Below are positions 8,746-17,966 of a stretch of DNA of 64,000 nt, piece after piece. Origin of the DNA: Ulvibacterium sp. (GTDB lineage: Bacteria; Bacteroidota; Bacteroidia; Flavobacteriales; Flavobacteriaceae); assembly GCF_028285715.1 (NCBI RefSeq), contig NZ_JANQOO010000021.1, positions 62,001 to 126,000 on the forward strand, read 5' to 3'. Both the position numbers and the translations under genes were made by a program. The notes beneath the pieces were generated by a model. The model was not told where the DNA came from and made no database searches. It saw only the letters and a list, made by a program, of their open reading frames with translations. The stretch's first letter is position 1. Each line of letters starts with the position of its first letter.

Positions 8746-9464
8746 AAAGCGTACTAGTATTTGCAGTTCTTATCGTTTTAAGCTTGCAAATGGTTTCCTG
8801 TGATTACGAAACGATACGAGCCTCAGATAGGATTTCCACAGTAGGTTATGGTTTTACGGATTACTCTCGTCTACAGGTATCCAATGCCTTTAATGTTTAT
8901 ATTAGGTTTTCGGATGTAGAGGAAAGCATAGAGGTAGAGGCCAATGATAATATTCAGGACCGGATTATTATCCAAAAGGAAGGAAACACCTTAAGGGTAA
9001 GGTTAAAGAACCACACTAATTTAAGGGGAAATGTAACCCTTAACGTCTTTATAACCACCAGGGAAATCTCCGATTTTGATATTTCCGGTGCTTCCAACGT
9101 TACCCTGGAGAGTCCATTAAGTACAAGGGAGGTGGACTTAGAAGTCTCGGGGGCATCTTCGTTCTCCGGTGAAATGAATCTTACCGATTTGGATATCAGG
9201 GCATCAGGCGCCTCCCATATCGATGTGTTTGGAAACACGGAATCGTTAAGGGCCCGTCTTTCTGGTAGTAGTGACCTTAAGGATTATGACCTGGAGATAG
9301 CGGAATTAGATATAGATCTAAGCGGCGCCAGCGATGCGTATTTGACCGTAACGGAATCCATAGATATAGAGGCCTCGGGCGCGAGTACCCTAAGGTACAG
9401 AGGAGATGCCACCGTAAATCTCAGAAGATTATCGGGTGCTTCCGAAATAATTAAAACAGACTGA
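8742..9464 (+). CDS. Head-GIN domain (DUF2807) lipoprotein
   Basis: This 240-residue protein has a lipobox (MVSC, Cys20). The rest is a right-handed beta-helix-like head-GIN domain with repeated [IVL]-S-G-[AS]-S turns (FDISGASNV, LEVSGASSF, DIRASGASHI, DLSGASDAY, EASGASTL, LSGASEI). These proteins are abundant in Bacteroidota as putative surface adhesins, but a molecular function has not been established. It is the last gene of the sigma-factor cluster, followed by a strong terminator. Confidence 0.85.
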   Translation: MKSVLVFAVLIVLSLQMVSCDYETIRASDRISTVGYGFTDYSRLQVSNAFNVYIRFSDVEESIEVEANDNIQDRIIIQKEGNTLRVRLKNHTNLRGNVTLNVFITTREISDFDISGASNVTLESPLSTREVDLEVSGASSFSGEMNLTDLDIRASGASHIDVFGNTESLRARLSGSSDLKDYDLEIAELDIDLSGASDAYLTVTESIDIEASGASTLRYRGDATVNLRRLSGASEIIKTD

Positions 9465-9494
9465 TTTTTAGTAGTGTTGACTGTTGTTTTTGAT

Positions 9495-9525
9495 AAATAT
9501 GGGTGTCCTTGGGACACCCATATTT
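9495..9525. terminator. Bidirectional intrinsic terminator
   Basis: A perfect 14-bp stem (9495-9508 with 9512-9525) has a 3-base loop and a T-rich tail on the plus side (TTTGTTTTG). It lies between the convergent GIN gene and hisIE and can serve both transcripts. Confidence 0.8.
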
Positions 9526-9544
9526 GTTTTGTGGCAAGGTAGGT

Positions 9545-10141
9545 TCAATGTCTCTCCCTTAATACACTCTCAATGTCCTTCAAGGTAAAACCCTTGGCTT
9601 GGAGTAAAATCAAATAATGAAACAATAGATCCGCACCTTCATTCAAGAAAAGTTCATCATTGTTGTCCTTGGCCTCAATGACAGTTTCAATAGCTTCTTC
9701 GCCTACTTTCTGTGCGATCTTGTTTATTCCTTTTTCAAATAACGAGGCGACATAGGAGGTTTCACCGTCCGCTGAGTTCCTCCTTTGCGCTATCACCTTT
9801 TCCAACTTTGAAAGAAACCCAAAATTGGTCGTGTTCTCCTCTCCCCAACAGGTATCGCTCCCGGTATGACAAGTTGGGCCAGCTGGCTTTACTGTAATCA
9901 ACAACGTATCGTTGTCACAGTCATTCTTAATATCCTTTACATGCAGGAAATTGCCACTCTCCTCCCCTTTGGTCCACAAGCGTTGTTTGGACCTGCTAAA
10001 AAAGGTTACTTTACCCGTCTCATGGGTCTTATCAAAAGCTTCTTGGTTCATATAGCCCAACATCAGGACGTTTTTGGTAACGTCATCCTGAATAACTACC
10101 GGTACCAACCCATCTTCATTTTTTTTAAAATCTATTTCCAT
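9545..10141 (-). CDS. hisI: Bifunctional phosphoribosyl-AMP cyclohydrolase / phosphoribosyl-ATP diphosphatase
   Basis: This 198-residue fusion catalyses steps 2 and 3 of histidine synthesis. The N-terminal cyclohydrolase domain (about 1-105) has the zinc-binding Cys set (KNDCDNDTLL, GPTCHTGSDTCW). The C-terminal pyrophosphohydrolase domain (about 112-198) has the acidic helices GEEAIETVIEAKDNN and NEGADLLFHYLILL. It is the last gene of the his operon, 24 bp after hisF. Confidence 0.95.
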   Translation of the reverse strand: MEIDFKKNEDGLVPVVIQDDVTKNVLMLGYMNQEAFDKTHETGKVTFFSRSKQRLWTKGEESGNFLHVKDIKNDCDNDTLLITVKPAGPTCHTGSDTCWGEENTTNFGFLSKLEKVIAQRRNSADGETSYVASLFEKGINKIAQKVGEEAIETVIEAKDNNDELFLNEGADLLFHYLILLQAKGFTLKDIESVLRERH

Positions 10142-10165
10142 CTATTCCTCTCTTGATCATTAGTA

Positions 10166-10921
10166 TTAAAGCCTTACGGGAATCCCGGATTTCCTCAGCT
10201 CTTTTTTTAAATCCCTTATCCTCATTTCCTTAAAATGAAAAACACTGGCGGCCAATGCGGCATCCGCCTTGCCATTTATAAAGGTGTCCGCAAAATGTTG
10301 CATATTTCCTGCCCCTCCGGAGGCAATAACCGGAATATTTCTTTCCGCGGACATTCTACCCAAGGCTTCATCTGCAAATCCATTTTTAGTGCCGTCATGG
10401 TCCATGGATGTAAATAGGATTTCTCCGGCCCCACGTTCTTCTACTTCCTTTGCCCATGCAAATAACTCTACCTCCGTGGGCACCTTTCCACCGACAAGGT
10501 GCACTTTCCATTCTCCGTTTAGCTGTTTGGCATCAATGGCCACAACAATACATTGTGAACCAAATTTTGCTACCAGGTCATTGATCAATTGTGGATTTTT
10601 AACCGCTGACGAATTGATAGACACCTTGTCCGCTCCATTTTTAAGTAGAATATCCACATCTTCCACCGAGGAGATACCGCCACCTACGGTAAAGGGGATA
10701 TTCACTTTTTCCGCCACATGATAGACCAGTTCCGCCAGGGTCTTGCGTTTTTCCTCTGTGGCTGAAATGTCCAGGAACACCAATTCATCAGCACCTTCCT
10801 CGGCATAGAATGCGGCGAGTTCTACAGGGTCTCCAGCATCACGCAAATCCAGAAAATTTATACCTTTTACCGTGCGACCATCCTTTATATCCAAACATGG
10901 GATAATTCTTTTTGTTAGCAT
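10166..10921 (-). CDS. hisF: Imidazole glycerol phosphate synthase subunit HisF
   Basis: This 251-residue (beta-alpha)8 barrel is the cyclase subunit that uses ammonia from HisH to form IGP and AICAR. Catalytic Asp11 (CLDIKDGR) and the second Asp in VVAIDAK are present, with phosphate-binding loops TVGGGISS and ASGGAG. The length is normal. It lies between a DinB gene and hisIE in the operon. Confidence 0.96.
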   Translation of the reverse strand: MLTKRIIPCLDIKDGRTVKGINFLDLRDAGDPVELAAFYAEEGADELVFLDISATEEKRKTLAELVYHVAEKVNIPFTVGGGISSVEDVDILLKNGADKVSINSSAVKNPQLINDLVAKFGSQCIVVAIDAKQLNGEWKVHLVGGKVPTEVELFAWAKEVEERGAGEILFTSMDHDGTKNGFADEALGRMSAERNIPVIASGGAGNMQHFADTFINGKADAALAASVFHFKEMRIRDLKKELRKSGIPVRL

Positions 10922-10922
10922 T

Positions 10923-11444
10923 CTAGTCTTCGTTTTTAACCGTGAGATCTATTCCATCATAAAAACCCAAATCCATATTTTTCAACATCTTGGTCCACTG
11001 TGCAATCTGGCCCACATGATATGAGTAATGTTCAACAACATGAATAATTATCCCCATTCCCGAAAAGTAAAAACCTTGAACGTTACGCTTGCGCATCAGA
11101 TTTTGCACATTGGAACCGTCCATCACCCTTTTTGCCCTTTCCACAGTATCGACGAGCATGTGAACCAGTTGGGATTTTGAATACCCGGAACGTGCCTCAA
11201 ACTCTTTGTCACGGTCCCTGGAATCCGCTGCTTGGCCCAAGGCCGCTATGGCATACTGCGTTATATTTCCACATAAATGCAAGATTTGATTGCCAATACT
11301 GTTGGAAGATTCATTATGTCTTCTCCAAATTTCTTCCTCGGACAACTGTTCCATACATATGTGGACCATTCTAGTACTTTCATCCATTCTATATATGGAC
11401 TGGGCTATAAATTCCTCTGCCAACTGCGATACCCTATCTTTCAT
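10923..11444 (-). CDS. DinB-family four-helix protein inside the his operon
   Basis: This 173-residue protein has the DinB-like layout: an N-terminal helix ([20 protein letters not shown]), a [17 protein letters not shown] segment and a C-terminal [13 protein letters not shown] motif that supplies metal-binding His residues. DinB-like proteins bind divalent metal, and some are thiol-dependent S-transferases. The gene is 1 bp from hisF and 2 bp from hisA, so it is co-transcribed, but no role in histidine synthesis is known. Confidence 0.8.
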   Translation of the reverse strand: MKDRVSQLAEEFIAQSIYRMDESTRMVHICMEQLSEEEIWRRHNESSNSIGNQILHLCGNITQYAIAALGQAADSRDRDKEFEARSGYSKSQLVHMLVDTVERAKRVMDGSNVQNLMRKRNVQGFYFSGMGIIIHVVEHYSYHVGQIAQWTKMLKNMDLGFYDGIDLTVKNED

Positions 11445-11446
11445 GG

Positions 11447-12217
11447 CTATATATTTAAGGATTCCAACTGTTTTAAGCTAATTCTATTTTCATAAATGGC
11501 CTTACCGATTATAACACCCTCACAACCAATTTCTCTCAATTGAGGCAAGTCCTCAAACCGGGCAACACCTCCCGATGCAATAAGATGAATCCCGGGCACT
11601 TCAATATCTTCTACACCACTCATAGTGATACGTGTTTCGGTTCGTTTGGTATGTGAAAGAATCTTTTTATACAAATCCAATGAAGGTCCTTCCAACATGC
11701 CATCCTTGCTTATATCGGTACATATCACATAGGCAACTCCCTCTTTTTGATAGGACTTTATAAAAGGAACCAAGTCCAAATCCGATTCTTCCTGCCAACC
11801 GGAAACAGCTATTTTTTCGTTCTGGGCATCCGCACCCAAGATGATTTTTTCCGACCCATACTTTTCCAACCATCCCATAAAGGTCGCTTTATCCTTTACT
11901 GCGATACTGCCTCCTGTTACCTGTTTGGCCCCATTTTCAAAAGCTACCCGTACATCCTCATCCGTTTTCAGCCCTCCGCCAAAATCTATTTTCAAATCCG
12001 TTTTGGACGCAATTTGATATAAAACCTTATGATTGACAATATGTTTGGATTTGGCACCATCCAAATCCACCAAATGTAAATATTGGATACCATGGGCCTC
12101 GAATGCCTTGGCAACCTCAAGCGGGTTTTCGTTGTATATCTTTTTGGTATTGTAATCACCTTTTGATAGGCGGACACATTTCCCTTCAATAATATCTATG
12201 GCCGGAACAATTCTCAT
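11447..12217 (-). CDS. hisA: ProFAR isomerase HisA
   Basis: This 256-residue (beta-alpha)8 barrel converts ProFAR to PRFAR. Asp8 ([12 protein letters not shown]) and the Asp in ILGADAQ are the expected catalytic pair, and phosphate loops DFGGGLKT and IASGGVA are present. It is slightly longer than usual because of an insertion around [11 protein letters not shown] before the last phosphate loop. It overlaps the GNAT gene by 4 bp. Confidence 0.95.
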   Translation of the reverse strand: MRIVPAIDIIEGKCVRLSKGDYNTKKIYNENPLEVAKAFEAHGIQYLHLVDLDGAKSKHIVNHKVLYQIASKTDLKIDFGGGLKTDEDVRVAFENGAKQVTGGSIAVKDKATFMGWLEKYGSEKIILGADAQNEKIAVSGWQEESDLDLVPFIKSYQKEGVAYVICTDISKDGMLEGPSLDLYKKILSHTKRTETRITMSGVEDIEVPGIHLIASGGVARFEDLPQLREIGCEGVIIGKAIYENRISLKQLESLNI

Positions 12218-12630
12218 TTAGTTTTTTTTAGCATCCAAGTTTTTGGTTCCGCTATCTTTTCAAAACCGAACTTTTCATAAAACCCCTGGGCATCGTTGGT
12301 GCGCAGTCCAATGCCATTAACACTCCGTAACTCTGGAAGTTGGAGAATATGCCCTACCAACATTTTTCCTATCCCTTGTCCCCCATAGTCCGGATGTACA
12401 AAAACATCCATTAGCCAAGCAAAAACCACATAGTCCGTTACCAAACGTGCAAAGGCCACCTGTTGGCCCATCTTATTGAAAACCCCAAAACAGGAGGAGT
12501 TCTCCATAGATTTTAAAACCAACTCCATGGTCCTGCCCTTTGCCCAATAGGAAGTCTCGGATAGGTAGTTATGGATAAAGGAGATGTCCATTTTTTTTCT
12601 TTCCGTTACTATGTAAAAGTCCTCCTTCAT
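12214..12630 (-). CDS. GNAT-family N-acetyltransferase inside the his operon
   Basis: This 138-residue GNAT fold has acetyl-CoA-binding motif A ([20 protein letters not shown]/RxxGxG/A) and a C-terminal [11 protein letters not shown] strand. It overlaps hisA by 4 bp and hisH by 1 bp, so it is translated with the operon. An alternative start is Met14 ([11 protein letters not shown]). Substrate unknown. Single-domain GNATs of this type often act on small amines or proteins. Confidence 0.88.
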   Translation of the reverse strand: MKEDFYIVTERKKMDISFIHNYLSETSYWAKGRTMELVLKSMENSSCFGVFNKMGQQVAFARLVTDYVVFAWLMDVFVHPDYGGQGIGKMLVGHILQLPELRSVNGIGLRTNDAQGFYEKFGFEKIAEPKTWMLKKTK

Positions 12631-13211
12631 TACATCCCAAGAAAATTTTGCAATATCCTTTCCCCTCCATTACTACTCTTCTCCGGATGGAATTGCGTAC
12701 CATAAAAATTGTCCCTGCCCAAAGCCGCACTATAGTTCAGTTCATATTCCGAAACGGCAATGGTATCATTACAAACCGGGGCATAATAACTATGCACCAA
12801 ATAGATGTATTCACTTTCTTCTATGCCCTGGAACAAATCTGATTTTAATCGAGTTATTTCGTTCCAACCAATCTGGGGTACCTTTACCCGGTTCGAAAAC
12901 CGAATGACATCTACATCAAATATTCCGAGCCCTTCAGTATTTCCTTCCTCCGATGAATTGCACATAAGTTGCATGCCCAGGCAAATGCCCAAAACCGGTT
13001 GTTTTAGATTCGGTATTAGATTGTCCAATCCACTGGCCCGTAGTTTTTTCATGGCACTACTGGCCTCACCAACACCGGGAAATATCACCTTATCCGCAGT
13101 TTTGATGTCTTCCGAATCGCTGCTAAGGCTAGCTCCGTATCCCAATCTTTGAATGGCAAAACGGATGCTTTGAATATTTCCTGCCCCGTAATCAATAATT
13201 ACAATCTTCAT
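12630..13211 (-). CDS. hisH: Imidazole glycerol phosphate synthase glutaminase HisH
   Basis: This 193-residue class I glutamine amidotransferase has nucleophile Cys77 in GICLGMQLM, His and Glu in FHPEKSS, and an oxyanion loop PGVG. It feeds ammonia to HisF. It overlaps hisB by 4 bp. Confidence 0.96.
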   Translation of the reverse strand: MKIVIIDYGAGNIQSIRFAIQRLGYGASLSSDSEDIKTADKVIFPGVGEASSAMKKLRASGLDNLIPNLKQPVLGICLGMQLMCNSSEEGNTEGLGIFDVDVIRFSNRVKVPQIGWNEITRLKSDLFQGIEESEYIYLVHSYYAPVCNDTIAVSEYELNYSAALGRDNFYGTQFHPEKSSNGGERILQNFLGM

Positions 13212-14383
13212 AACACTCCTTTCGTAGAGGGTAGGACCATTTTTTCCTTATCCCGTTTTATGGCCATCTTTATCGATTTGGCGAACGCCTTAAAAATAGC
13301 CTCAATCTTATGGTGTTCGTTCGTACCTTCGGCCCGTATGTTTAAATTTGCCTTTGCCCCATCGGTGAAGGATTTAAAGAAATGGTGGAACATCTCGGTG
13401 GGCATATCCCCAACTTTTTCCCTTTTGAAATCCGCTTCCCAGACCAGCCAGTTACGTCCCCCGAAATCTAGGGCCACTTGGGCCAGGCAATCATCCATTG
13501 GTAAACAAAAGCCATATCTTTCAATCCCTAACTTGGCTCCCAGGGCTTGATAGAACACTTCGCCCAAGGCAATGCCCGTGTCCTCTATGGTATGATGCTC
13601 GTCTACTTCCAAATCCCCATTCACGGTGATATCCAGATCCATTTGCCCGTGTCTCGCCAATTGATCCAGCATATGGTCAAAGAAGGCCAATCCAGTAGCG
13701 ATGTTTCCTTGTCCAGTGCCGTCCAAAGTGAGGGTGATATGAATATCCGTTTCATTGGTCTTTCTGTGGATTTCAGCTGTTCTATCCCTTAGTTTCAGAA
13801 ATCCATAAATTTCTTCCCAATCATTGGTATCCAAGGCTATGTACTTTTCCAGTTCCTTGGTATCCGTACTGATTTCCGAAGTGCCCAATTGTGTATGATT
13901 ATTGATAAAAATTCCTCTAGAACCTAAATTTTTGGCCAACTCCATATCCGTAAGCCTATCCCCTATTACAAAAGAGTTTTCCAAATCGTATGAGACCGAG
14001 AAATACTTAGTCAACAATCCTGTTTTTGGTTTTCGTGTTTCCGCGTTGTCCTCCGGGAATGTTTTATCAATCAAAACCTCGTCAAAGACCACCCCTTCGT
14101 TTTCAAAGGACTTCAGTATAAAATTATGCACTGGCCAAAAGGTATGCTCCGGAAAGACATCTGTGCCCAACCCATCCTGATTGGTAATCATTACCAGTTC
14201 ATAATCCAATTCCTTGGAAATTCTTCCTAGATAGCCCATGGCCCTTGGATAGAATTCCAATTTGCCAAAACTATCTATTTGTTCATCTGCAGGCTCCTGG
14301 ATCAAGGTACCGTCTCGGTCGATAAAAAGTACTTTACGTTTCTTATCTCCTCGGGAAGAATTATTTGTACTGTCCACGTTCAT
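13208..14383 (-). CDS. hisB: Bifunctional histidinol-phosphatase / IGP dehydratase
   Basis: This 391-residue fusion has two domains. The N-terminal HAD phosphatase has [12 protein letters not shown] (nucleophile DxD), and its residues 1-170 include [10 protein letters not shown]. The C-terminal dehydratase (about 195-391) has the metal-binding signatures [15 protein letters not shown] and [14 protein letters not shown]. The fused form is found in enterobacteria and many Bacteroidota. It lies 7 bp from hisC. Confidence 0.96.
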   Translation of the reverse strand: MNVDSTNNSSRGDKKRKVLFIDRDGTLIQEPADEQIDSFGKLEFYPRAMGYLGRISKELDYELVMITNQDGLGTDVFPEHTFWPVHNFILKSFENEGVVFDEVLIDKTFPEDNAETRKPKTGLLTKYFSVSYDLENSFVIGDRLTDMELAKNLGSRGIFINNHTQLGTSEISTDTKELEKYIALDTNDWEEIYGFLKLRDRTAEIHRKTNETDIHITLTLDGTGQGNIATGLAFFDHMLDQLARHGQMDLDITVNGDLEVDEHHTIEDTGIALGEVFYQALGAKLGIERYGFCLPMDDCLAQVALDFGGRNWLVWEADFKREKVGDMPTEMFHHFFKSFTDGAKANLNIRAEGTNEHHKIEAIFKAFAKSIKMAIKRDKEKMVLPSTKGVL

Positions 14384-14390
14384 GTCTTAT

Positions 14391-15440
14391 CTAATTTAGG
14401 CTTTCCAAGGCCTCTATTAATTTCTTATTTTCTTCTTGCGTCCCAACGGTCAATCGCAATGTGTTTTCACAAAGTGGTTGGGTACTTCGGTTTCGAACCA
14501 CAATCCCTTTACCCAAAAGCTGGCTGTATCTTTTATGGGCATCGTCTACCTTTACCAAAATAAAATTAGCATCCGTGGGATATATCTTAACGACAAAATC
14601 GAATTCAGGTAGCACTTTCATCAATTCGTGTCTTTCGTATAAAATACTCCGTACTTCCCTCTGTACAGCTTCTTTTTGTAACACTTGTTGTAAAGCTCTT
14701 TGTTGGGTCAGTTCATTAACATTATATGGAGGCTTTATCTTATTAAGTACCGCAATAATTTCAGGGGAGGCGCAACAAATGCCCAAACGTATCCCCGCCA
14801 TACCATATGCCTTGGACAGGGTCTGCGTTACAATAAGATTAGGATAATCCCGTAATTGGACTATCCAACTTTCCGCCTCCGAAAAATCAATATAGGCCTC
14901 ATCAATAACCACAAGGCCATTGAAACTATCCAAAAGATCCGTAATTCGTTTTTTTGAAAAACGATTTCCCGTCGGATTATTGGGTGAGCACAGAAATAAT
15001 AGTTTGGTATTTTGATCTGTATTTTTTAAGGTTCTATCTACATCAGGCTCAAAATCAGGAGTTAAGAAGACTTCCCTATTCTCAATATCATTTACTTCGG
15101 CCAAGACCTTGTACATGCCATAAGTAGGCGGCAAAGTGATGATATTATCCGTTTTTGGTTCGCAAAAGGCCCTAAAAATCAAGTCCAAAACCTCATCGCT
15201 GCCATTGCCCAAAAGCAAATTTTCCGTAGCTACTCCTCTCTGTTCGGCCAGAAGTGCCTTTAGGTTCCTTTGTTGTGGATCTGGGTACCGATTGACCCCG
15301 TTGTTAAAAGGATTTTCGTTGGCATCCAAAAAAACCATTTCCGAGCCATCGGACACATATTCGTCCCGGGCAGAGGAATACGGTCTTAATTCCCTTACAC
15401 TTTCCCGAACCAATTCATGTATATTGAATTTCCCTTTCAT
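14391..15440 (-). CDS. hisC: Histidinol-phosphate aminotransferase
   Basis: This 349-residue fold-type I PLP aminotransferase has the Schiff-base Lys in TLSKAYGMAGIRLG, the substrate Asp/Tyr segment VVIDEAYIDF, and the phosphate loop NGSDEVLD. The length is normal. It lies in the operon between hisD (34 bp) and hisB. Confidence 0.95.
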   Translation of the reverse strand: MKGKFNIHELVRESVRELRPYSSARDEYVSDGSEMVFLDANENPFNNGVNRYPDPQQRNLKALLAEQRGVATENLLLGNGSDEVLDLIFRAFCEPKTDNIITLPPTYGMYKVLAEVNDIENREVFLTPDFEPDVDRTLKNTDQNTKLLFLCSPNNPTGNRFSKKRITDLLDSFNGLVVIDEAYIDFSEAESWIVQLRDYPNLIVTQTLSKAYGMAGIRLGICCASPEIIAVLNKIKPPYNVNELTQQRALQQVLQKEAVQREVRSILYERHELMKVLPEFDFVVKIYPTDANFILVKVDDAHKRYSQLLGKGIVVRNRSTQPLCENTLRLTVGTQEENKKLIEALESLN

Positions 15441-15474
15441 TAGTATTCCCTATTATAATCGAATCTCTCTAATC

Positions 15475-16758
15475 CTAATCTATACTTTGTAAGCGCAATG
15501 ACATGGCATTTTTATGGGCTTCCAAACCTTCCGCCTCGGCCATAAGCTCAACAGCATGCCCAATATTACGAATCCCTTCCTTAGTTATTTTTTGGAAGGT
15601 TATGCTTTTCATGAAGCTATCTAAATTTACCCCACTGTACTGTTTGGCATAGCCATTGGTAGGCAAGGTATGATTGGTGCCCGAAGCATAGTCTCCCGCG
15701 CTTTCCGGAGTATAATTCCCAATAAAGACCGACCCGGCATTCATCGTATTTTTAAGATAGAAATCCTCGTTATCCATACATACTATAAAGTGCTCAGGGC
15801 CATATTCATTGATCAATTCAATAGCTGTTTCATCATCATTTACATAAAGCAATCTGCTGTTCGCAATGGATTTTCTGGCGATTTCCCTTCTTGGTAGGTC
15901 TTCTAACTGTACTTTTATTTCCTGTTCAACTTTGTCGATCAGGGTCTTTGAAGTCGATACCAAAATAACCTGACTATCCGCGCCATGTTCTGCTTGACTC
16001 AAAAGATCTGAAGCCACGAAGGCCGCATTGGCCGTTTCATCGGCAACCACCAGTAATTCACTGGGGCCTGCCGGCATATCTATGGCTATGCCATATTTAG
16101 TTGCTATTTGCTTGGCAACAGTGACATATTGGTTGCCAGGTCCAAATATCTTATACACCTTTGGAATGGTTTCAGTTCCGAATGTCATTCCCGCAATAGC
16201 CTGAATACCTCCGACCTTAAAAATTTGAGTTATCCCACAGAGGTGTGCCGTATACAAGATGGCAGGATGTATTCGTCCCTCAGCATTGGGTGGCGAGCAG
16301 AGTACAATTTCATTACAACCGGCGATAGACGCGGGCACCGCCAACATCAATATGGTAGAAAATAGAGGTGCAGTACCTCCAGGGATATAGAGACCCACTC
16401 TTTGGATAGGACGTTTTTCCTGCCAACATTGTACTCCTTTCATAGTTTCCACAGTAACGCGATTTGTTTTCTGTGCTAGGTGAAACTTTTCAATATTGTC
16501 TTTGGCCAATTGAATAGCAGACTTTAATTCATTGGAAATCAAATCTTTGGAGTCATTCACCTCTTGTGGAGATACCCTTATGCTTTCTAAATTGGCACCA
16601 TCGAATTTCCGGGTATATCGTTTTATCGCCTCATCTCCACTTTGCCCTACCGTTTTAAAAATGTCTCCCACTACATTTTCGATATCAGATACCGTTTGGG
16701 TAGGCCTTTCCAAAATAAGACTCCAGTCTTCTCGCTTTGGATTGTGTATTCTTTTCAT
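15475..16758 (-). CDS. hisD: Histidinol dehydrogenase
   Basis: This 427-residue zinc-dependent enzyme performs the last two oxidation steps. Zinc and substrate motifs QAEHGADSQVIL and ASGTNHTLPT are present, as are GPSELLVVAD and the dinucleotide region YIPGGTAPLFST. The length is normal. It is the second gene of the operon, 57 bp after hisG. Confidence 0.96.
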   Translation of the reverse strand: MKRIHNPKREDWSLILERPTQTVSDIENVVGDIFKTVGQSGDEAIKRYTRKFDGANLESIRVSPQEVNDSKDLISNELKSAIQLAKDNIEKFHLAQKTNRVTVETMKGVQCWQEKRPIQRVGLYIPGGTAPLFSTILMLAVPASIAGCNEIVLCSPPNAEGRIHPAILYTAHLCGITQIFKVGGIQAIAGMTFGTETIPKVYKIFGPGNQYVTVAKQIATKYGIAIDMPAGPSELLVVADETANAAFVASDLLSQAEHGADSQVILVSTSKTLIDKVEQEIKVQLEDLPRREIARKSIANSRLLYVNDDETAIELINEYGPEHFIVCMDNEDFYLKNTMNAGSVFIGNYTPESAGDYASGTNHTLPTNGYAKQYSGVNLDSFMKSITFQKITKEGIRNIGHAVELMAEAEGLEAHKNAMSLRLQSID

Positions 16759-16815
16759 ATTTTAAAATTTCTAAATACCTGTAAATAAGCTATATAAAAA
16801 TTCAAATTCGTTTCA

Positions 16816-17673
16816 TTAGAGCACCATTTTTTCTATAGGGCATACCAAAATACCTTCTGCCCCAGCTTGTTTTAATTCATGGATTACCTCCCAAAATTTG
16901 TCCTGATTGAGCACTGTATGCACCGAGCTCCAGCCTTTTTCCGCCAGAGGCAGGACCGTTGGACTCCGCATTCCAGGTAATAGTTCAATAATAGCATCTA
17001 ACTTGTCGTTTGGGGCATTCAATAGTATATACTTGGATTGCCGGGCCTGTAAAACGGATTGTATCCTAAACTGTAATTGCTTTAAAATTTCCTGTCGCTC
17101 TTCCGAGATTTTTGGAGAAACGGCCAATACCGCCTCACTCTTAAGAATTACTTCTACCTCTTCCAAGTTATTTTTGAAAAGGGTACTACCACTGGATACA
17201 ATATCGCAAATGGCATCCGCCAAACCGATATTTGGGGCTATTTCCACGGAGCCATTGATAATATGCAAATCGGCCTTGATTCCTTTTTCCCTAAAATATT
17301 CGATGACCGTATTGGGATAGGAGGTCGCTATGCGTTTCCCTTCAAAGTCCTTGATTGTTTTATAGGTTACGGTTTTGGGAACGGCCAAGGATACCCTACA
17401 CTTGGAAAACCCAAGCTTTTCGGCCTTTCTTATGTCCTGCCCCTTTTCCACCAATACATTTTCACCGATAATGGCCACATCCACCACACCATCCCTTAAA
17501 TACTGCGGTATATCTCCATTCCGAAGGTAAAACACTTCCAGTGGAAAATTACGTGCCGAGGCTTTTAACTGGTCTTTTCCGTTATTAATGGAAATGCCAC
17601 AGTCCTTTAATATTTTAAGAGAATCCTCATTAAGACGACCGCTTTTTTGTATGGCTATTCTAATATTTGTCAT
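16816..17673 (-). CDS. hisG: ATP phosphoribosyltransferase (long form)
   Basis: This 285-residue enzyme catalyses the committed step. The catalytic two-lobed part (1-210) includes the PRPP loop DIVSSGSTLFKNN. The C-terminal ACT-like regulatory domain (about 215-285, SPTVLPLAEKGWSSVHTV) indicates the long, histidine-inhibited form that needs no HisZ. It is the first structural gene, 53 bp past the attenuator stem. Confidence 0.95.
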   Translation of the reverse strand: MTNIRIAIQKSGRLNEDSLKILKDCGISINNGKDQLKASARNFPLEVFYLRNGDIPQYLRDGVVDVAIIGENVLVEKGQDIRKAEKLGFSKCRVSLAVPKTVTYKTIKDFEGKRIATSYPNTVIEYFREKGIKADLHIINGSVEIAPNIGLADAICDIVSSGSTLFKNNLEEVEVILKSEAVLAVSPKISEERQEILKQLQFRIQSVLQARQSKYILLNAPNDKLDAIIELLPGMRSPTVLPLAEKGWSSVHTVLNQDKFWEVIHELKQAGAEGILVCPIEKMVL

Positions 17674-17726
17674 TACTAAAAATTATGGTTTCTTCCCCTA
17701 GATGAAAGCTACAACCCGATTTAACC

Positions 17727-17756
17727 AAAAAACCCGCTTGATTTCTCAAACGGGTT
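17727..17756 (-). terminator. his operon attenuator (intrinsic terminator)
   Basis: On the minus strand an 11-bp stem (17746-17756 with 17731-17741, one G-U pair) has a GAAA loop and is followed by six U residues (17727-17732). It lies between the leader peptide and hisG, so it acts as a premature terminator when histidine is abundant. Confidence 0.88.
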
Positions 17757-17803
17757 CGAATATTGCATAACTACAATACATTTCTACCTCGCTTGAGAGC
17801 AAG
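17745..17803 (-). promoter_or_regulatory. his leader pause hairpin and antiterminator segments
   Basis: A 6-bp stem (17798-17803 with 17788-17793, loop of 4) overlaps the end of the leader peptide gene and is the 1:2 pause hairpin. The 3' half of that region (CUCAAGCG, 17790-17797) can instead pair over 8 bp with CGUUUGAG (17745-17752), the 5' arm of the terminator. That 2:3 antiterminator excludes the terminator. Ribosome stalling at the His codons would free segment 2 and allow hisG transcription. Confidence 0.8.
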
Positions 17804-17837
17804 TATAAAAATGATGATGTGTAGTATAATTTCTCAT
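17784..17837 (-). CDS. hisL: his operon leader peptide (17 aa, HHH)
   Basis: The frame encodes MRNYTTHHHFYTCSQAR, with three consecutive His codons (17811-17819) and a TAG stop inside the pause hairpin. It is followed by the antiterminator and terminator described at 17727-17803, 111 bp before hisG. The combination of His run, short frame and mutually exclusive hairpins makes this a classical attenuation leader. I see no convincing full TTG/TAnnTTTG promoter upstream. Confidence 0.88.
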   Translation of the reverse strand: MRNYTTHHHFYTCSQAR

Positions 17838-17966
17838 TTCAGGATGTAAAAATAGAACTTATTTTGATTCGACAAAAATTTAAATCGCTTAATCGCGTAT
17901 CGCGGATTACACTCCACCTTGCTTTTAAAAGATTCAATTCAAAGGTTCTTCAAGAGGTAGAATACA

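Noticed and set aside
1829-9549. The 13-mer AGGTAGGTTCAAT occurs on opposite strands at 1829-1841 and 9537-9549, both near transcript ends
   Set aside because: Only two copies and no longer homology. A chance match cannot be excluded.
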